Origin: JAYQPD01 sp046050105
GTDB taxonomy: Bacteria > Patescibacteriota > Minisyncoccia > Phycocordibacterales > UBA918
Direction: 5' to 3'
Assembly: GCA_046050105.1 (NCBI GenBank)
Contig: JBJOQE010000009.1
Coordinates: 1-6,230, forward strand
Length of the DNA stretch: 6,230 nucleotides
The notes beneath the pieces were generated by a model. That model saw only the letters and a program-made list of their open reading frames with translations. It did not search any database and was not told the origin of the DNA. Below, piece by piece: positions 3,785-6,230 of the stretch. The translations under genes were made by a program, and so were the position numbers. How positions within the stretch are numbered: position 1 is the first letter of the stretch; the number at the start of each line of letters is the position of its first letter.

Positions 3785-4909
3785 ATGCTCCGAACACTCT
3801 TTTCTGGTTTTGACATCCCGCTCTTTGCGGCGGCACTTCTTATATCTCTCTTCGGCTTGGCAACCATGTACTCGTACGTAGGTGGAGAAGAGTACTTCGT
3901 GCGGCAAGTTGTTTGGATTTCCGTATCGACGGTTTTCCTTATCGTTGCCTCCATACCAGACTACCGACTGCTTCGTAACGGGAATACGGTCTTCTATTTC
4001 TATCTCGGCATTCTCTTTCTTCTTGCCCTCATCCTGGTCATTGGCGAGGTGACGCTCGGTGCACAAAGCCGCTTTGACCTCGGGTTTTTCTCATTTCAAC
4101 CGTCCGACCCCGCAAAGCTGGTGCTCATCATGGTGCTCGCAAAATACTTCTCAAAGCGCCACGTGGAAATCGGAGATTTGCGCCACGTCATTGTTTCGGG
4201 AATCTATGCCTTCTTGATATTTGCACTCGTTTTTGTGCAGCCAGACTTCGGTTCGGGTATCATCCTGGCGTCCATCTGGTTTGGATTGGTGTTGGTTGCG
4301 GGTATCTCATGGAAGCATTTGGGGACGGTGGTGATCCTTGCCGGTGTCGTGTTTAGTGGACTCTGGCTTTTTGGTTTTGAGGAATATCAAAAGGAGCGCA
4401 TCATGACCTTCCTCCACCCGCTCGCCGACATTCGCGGCGCAGGGTACAACGCCTACCAGTCAACCATTGCGGTGGGTTCAGGGCAGCTTTTAGGGAAGGG
4501 AGTGGGGTATGGTACGCAGTCAAAGCTTCAGTTCCTCCCTGAGTACGAGACCGACTTCATCTTTGCAGCCTTTGCAGAGGAATGGGGTTTTGTCGGAGTG
4601 ATATTCCTCTTTTTCCTCTACGGCGTGGTCATTATGCGGACGCTTCGGATATCACTCCGTGCAGAGACGAACTTTGAGCGCATCTTTGGCGCAGGGGTCG
4701 CGATACTCTTCACTAGCCACTTTTTGGTGCATATTGGCATGAACATCGGCCTTATGCCGGTAACAGGGACCACGGTGCCATTCCTCTCGTACGGGGGCTC
4801 ACACCTCATCACTGAGTTCCTCGCTATTGGTATCCTCATGGGCATGAACAAAACCCCCAGCGAACGCCGTACACGGCGTGTGGACGAGACGATACTTCCG
4901 ACGGGTTAG
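3785..4909 (+). CDS. rodA: RodA/FtsW/SpoVE (SEDS) peptidoglycan glycosyltransferase, RodA-type
   Basis: This polytopic membrane enzyme joins lipid II into glycan strands, normally with a class B penicillin-binding protein and, for RodA, in cell elongation. The 374-residue length is typical of RodA. Family signatures in order: GAQSRFDLGFFSFQPSDPAKL (residues 92-112), GAGYNAYQSTIAVGSGQLLGKG followed by GTQSKLQFLPE, then ETDFIFAAFAEEWGFVG with the conserved Asp at 257, and near the C-terminus GLMPVTGTTVPFLSYGGSH. The GTQSKLQFLPE wording fits RodA better than FtsW. About ten hydrophobic segments are visible, starting at residue 10. Oddities: QPSD (105-108) where most members have QPSE, and RF where RW is usual. 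No penicillin-binding protein gene is adjacent, so the partner must lie elsewhere. ATG 3785 is the natural start: just after TATAAT and directly before the first membrane segment. Confidence 0.94.
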   Translation: MLRTLFSGFDIPLFAAALLISLFGLATMYSYVGGEEYFVRQVVWISVSTVFLIVASIPDYRLLRNGNTVFYFYLGILFLLALILVIGEVTLGAQSRFDLGFFSFQPSDPAKLVLIMVLAKYFSKRHVEIGDLRHVIVSGIYAFLIFALVFVQPDFGSGIILASIWFGLVLVAGISWKHLGTVVILAGVVFSGLWLFGFEEYQKERIMTFLHPLADIRGAGYNAYQSTIAVGSGQLLGKGVGYGTQSKLQFLPEYETDFIFAAFAEEWGFVGVIFLFFLYGVVIMRTLRISLRAETNFERIFGAGVAILFTSHFLVHIGMNIGLMPVTGTTVPFLSYGGSHLITEFLAIGILMGMNKTPSERRTRRVDETILPTG

Positions 4910-4942
4910 ATGGTGCAGTTGGAACACGTTGTGTATAACCCA

Positions 4943-4971
4943 TTTGCAGGGCTATGAGGGGGGGGTAGATT
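4943..4971 (+). promoter_or_regulatory. Putative promoter with an eight-G spacer tract
   Basis: TTTGCA (4943-4948, 4/6 to TTGACA) and TAGATT (4966-4971, 4/6 to TATAAT) are separated by 17 bp, half of which is an uninterrupted run of eight G (4958-4965). A start 7 nt after the -10 would fall exactly on ATG 4978. GGAGG (4972-4976) lies only 1 nt from the ATG, too close to act as a Shine-Dalgarno site. Confidence 0.4.
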
Positions 4972-4977
4972 GGAGGC

Positions 4978-5532
4978 ATGGAAGGATTCAATAAACCCAA
5001 GGTGATACGCCCAGAAGTGGGCGCTGCACCGATGGCGCCACGGAAAGAAAAGGAAAGAGTTGCCACTAATGTAGAGACAAAAGCATCACCCGAGACATTA
5101 AAAGAGATTGAGGAAGCAGAAGAGGAACTCAGGGCGCAGCTCTCACTACTTGAGTCAAAGCGCTCACAGCTGGAGTACTTGGATCTGGCTGCGCTTCAAA
5201 GCGACAGTTCACCGGCGCGTGGAGAGAAAAGCCAAAGGAGTTTTATAGAAATTCAAGAAGCGTATGATCAATCTGTGCGAAAAATTCAAGCATTTGTAGC
5301 ATTGGGTGCGATTGGTGGGCTGAGCACTGTCCTTGCTACCACTATTGGGGATTTGTACTACAAAAGCCCAGCAGAAACGATATTTGGAACAGATAGTGCG
5401 CTCTCCGATACCGCACAAAACGTCGTTGCAGGATCGACCATTGGTATGTACGCGGTCGCAGCTCTGGGCGGGTGCGCATGGCTAATAAAAAAGTGGCAAA
5501 AGAGTCGGGCTGAAAATAATATACGCACGTAA
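4978..5532 (+). CDS. Hypothetical protein with coiled coil and two membrane helices, 184 aa
   Basis: I do not recognise a family. Visible parts: a charged, basic and proline-containing N-terminus (1-35); a glutamate-rich heptad-like segment (about 38-74, e.g. LKEIEEAEEELRAQL) likely to form a coiled coil; a polar linker; a hydrophobic helix at about 104-124 (AFVALGAIGGLSTVLATTIG); a polar loop of about 24 residues; a second helix at about 149-170 (VVAGSTIGMYAVAALGG); and a basic tail, IKKWQKSRAENN. The basic tail and N-terminus would both face the cytoplasm, with the loop outside. It lies 68 bp after rodA with its own promoter-like signal and is followed after 20 bp by another small gene. Any envelope role is inferred only from the membrane helices and neighbours. 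Confidence 0.8.
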   Translation: MEGFNKPKVIRPEVGAAPMAPRKEKERVATNVETKASPETLKEIEEAEEELRAQLSLLESKRSQLEYLDLAALQSDSSPARGEKSQRSFIEIQEAYDQSVRKIQAFVALGAIGGLSTVLATTIGDLYYKSPAETIFGTDSALSDTAQNVVAGSTIGMYAVAALGGCAWLIKKWQKSRAENNIRT

Positions 5533-5539
5533 CTGCCCC

Positions 5540-5545
5540 TATAAA
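5540..5545 (+). promoter_or_regulatory. -10 box for the 68-residue gene
   Basis: TATAAA in the context CCCCTATAA, the same as in front of rodA. A start 7 nt later (about 5552) is 1 nt from ATG 5553. The whole gap is 20 bp and contains no Shine-Dalgarno site. The lack of a clear -35 weakens the call. Confidence 0.5.
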
Positions 5546-5552
5546 TAATTTT

Positions 5553-5759
5553 ATGATTTCACAAGATCTGATTGAAAAGATAAATACAGGGAATATTACT
5601 TCCGCTGACGCACAAGAATTTCAGCGTGCACTCGGTACTGAGATAGGCTCACTTCGAGAAACAAATCCCACGGAATATCTTGCGCTCATTAAGGAGATGA
5701 AACATATGGTGGCAAAGACCAATGAGCTTATAACACTGTCAGGGCTTGAGTTTAAATAA
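5553..5759 (+). CDS. Small hypothetical protein, 68 aa
   Basis: No family recognised. The sequence is soluble-looking and probably all-helical: MISQDLIEKINTGNITSADAQEF, then a middle helix (QRALGTEIGSLRETNPTEYLALIKEMKHMVAK), and a short hydrophobic C-terminus (LITLSGLEFK). It has no cysteines and no membrane segment. Codon use appears ordinary for the region. It sits 20 bp after the two-helix membrane protein gene and ends 10 bp before the next start, so it could share a transcript with both. The TATAAA just upstream and lack of a Shine-Dalgarno site match its neighbours. It may be a small partner protein, but nothing in the sequence shows this. Confidence 0.7.
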   Translation: MISQDLIEKINTGNITSADAQEFQRALGTEIGSLRETNPTEYLALIKEMKHMVAKTNELITLSGLEFK

Positions 5760-5760
5760 T
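5755..5760 (+). promoter_or_regulatory. -10-like hexamer before the last gene
   Basis: AATAAT (5 of 6 to TATAAT) overlaps the TAA stop of the preceding gene (5757-5759). A start 7 nt later would leave a leader of about 3 nt before ATG 5770. Weak evidence alone; listed because the same spacing recurs before each gene after the terminator. Confidence 0.35.
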
Positions 5761-5769
5761 CAATTTGGT

Positions 5770-6230
5770 ATGGAACCCACTCCAGAAAAGACTAGTGCAA
5801 GTCCAGTCCAAGAGGAAGGAGGGAATATTTTGTTTAGAGTTACAGTGTTTTCAAAAGCTCTTGCAGCGTTACTCTTTATCGCTCTACCATTCGTAGGCTT
5901 CTGGATAGGGATAAAATATGCAGCATCCCCTGTGGTGGTTGCGGTGCCTTTTACACCAAGCGTAAACTGGAATGTAACACCCACACCCCCATCAAATGTT
6001 GTCTCTGTAGACGACTTTGAGGTTGGTGCGACCACAACAGTTGTTACAGCGTACATTACTGCAGTGGACGAATATTCAATAGAGTTGGATTACGTCGATG
6101 TTTTTACAGATGAAGAGGCACGGAAGAAAATGATTGAAGATGGCAAGTGTAATTCAGGAGGCACTATCACCGATTGTTTCCCTGTGACCCCACCTGTGTA
6201 CGATAGGAACATAAGTGCTGGCGTCAGAGC
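5770..6230 (+). CDS. Single-pass membrane protein, partial (cut by window end)
   Basis: The frame opens at ATG 5770 and is still open at the last base, giving at least 153 residues. Residues 1-20 are polar and acidic or proline-rich (MEPTPEKTSASPVQEEGG). A hydrophobic helix follows at about 27-48 (FSKALAALLFIALPFVGFW). After it comes a beta-prone, threonine/valine-rich and acidic extracytoplasmic part, with GATTTVVTAYITAVDEYSIELDYVDVFTDEEARKKM and two cysteines in GKCNSGGTITDCFPV that might form a disulfide. I recognise no family. The layout, a short cytoplasmic tail, one anchor and an exported domain, resembles the vWA protein upstream without sequence similarity. No Shine-Dalgarno site precedes the ATG. 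Confidence 0.75.
   Translation, partial: MEPTPEKTSASPVQEEGGNILFRVTVFSKALAALLFIALPFVGFWIGIKYAASPVVVAVPFTPSVNWNVTPTPPSNVVSVDDFEVGATTTVVTAYITAVDEYSIELDYVDVFTDEEARKKMIEDGKCNSGGTITDCFPVTPPVYDRNISAGVR

Noticed and set aside
5760..6056. Minus-strand 98-residue frame at the window end
   Set aside because: It is antisense to the longer plus-strand frame from 5770, which has a clear anchor-plus-exported-domain pattern.

Overview
The window starts inside a 23S rRNA gene, runs through the rest of an rRNA operon on the + strand, and ends in a run of short, closely spaced + strand protein genes. A 23S gene split by two self-splicing introns, short intergenic gaps, no usable Shine-Dalgarno sites before the ordinary genes, and small membrane proteins of unknown family all suggest a Candidate Phyla Radiation (Patescibacteria) bacterium, possibly Parcubacteria. 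That assignment is inference: no database search was possible.

Positions 1 to about 1680 are the 3' part of 23S rRNA (end of domain IV, domains V and VI) in three exons. Intron 1 (291-791, 501 nt) lies at about E. coli 2262 and intron 2 (1124-1393, 270 nt) at about 2593, in the peptidyl transferase loop. Both are group I introns in which I can place P2, P3, P4, P5, P6, P7, P8 and P9, plus an internal guide that pairs with both exons. Their cores are clearly related. In intron 1 the P6 arm is a perfect 20-bp stem holding an unannotated 42-residue reading frame (518-646) with a strong Shine-Dalgarno site and one hydrophobic membrane segment. It does not look like a homing endonuclease.

The 23S-5S spacer (1681-2132) holds three tandem tRNA-like genes that all end in encoded CCA and are all unusual: tRNA-Asn(GUU) with a 5-nt D-loop and no T-loop C56; tRNA-Thr(GGU) with about 51 extra nt in the D-loop; and a tRNA-Trp(CCA)-like sequence lacking U33 and normal D and T loops. 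A short 5S rRNA follows, then a strong intrinsic terminator (2263-2298).

After the terminator come a membrane-anchored von Willebrand A protein (2371-3744), a RodA-type peptidoglycan glycosyltransferase (3785-4909), a coiled-coil protein with two membrane helices (4978-5532), a 68-residue hypothetical protein (5553-5759), and a single-pass membrane protein cut by the window end (from 5770). A -10-like hexamer lies just upstream of each start codon, so transcripts with leaders of 0-8 nt are predicted. This contrasts with the intron reading frame, which has a textbook Shine-Dalgarno site. The genes do not form an obvious pathway beyond a shared cell-envelope theme.
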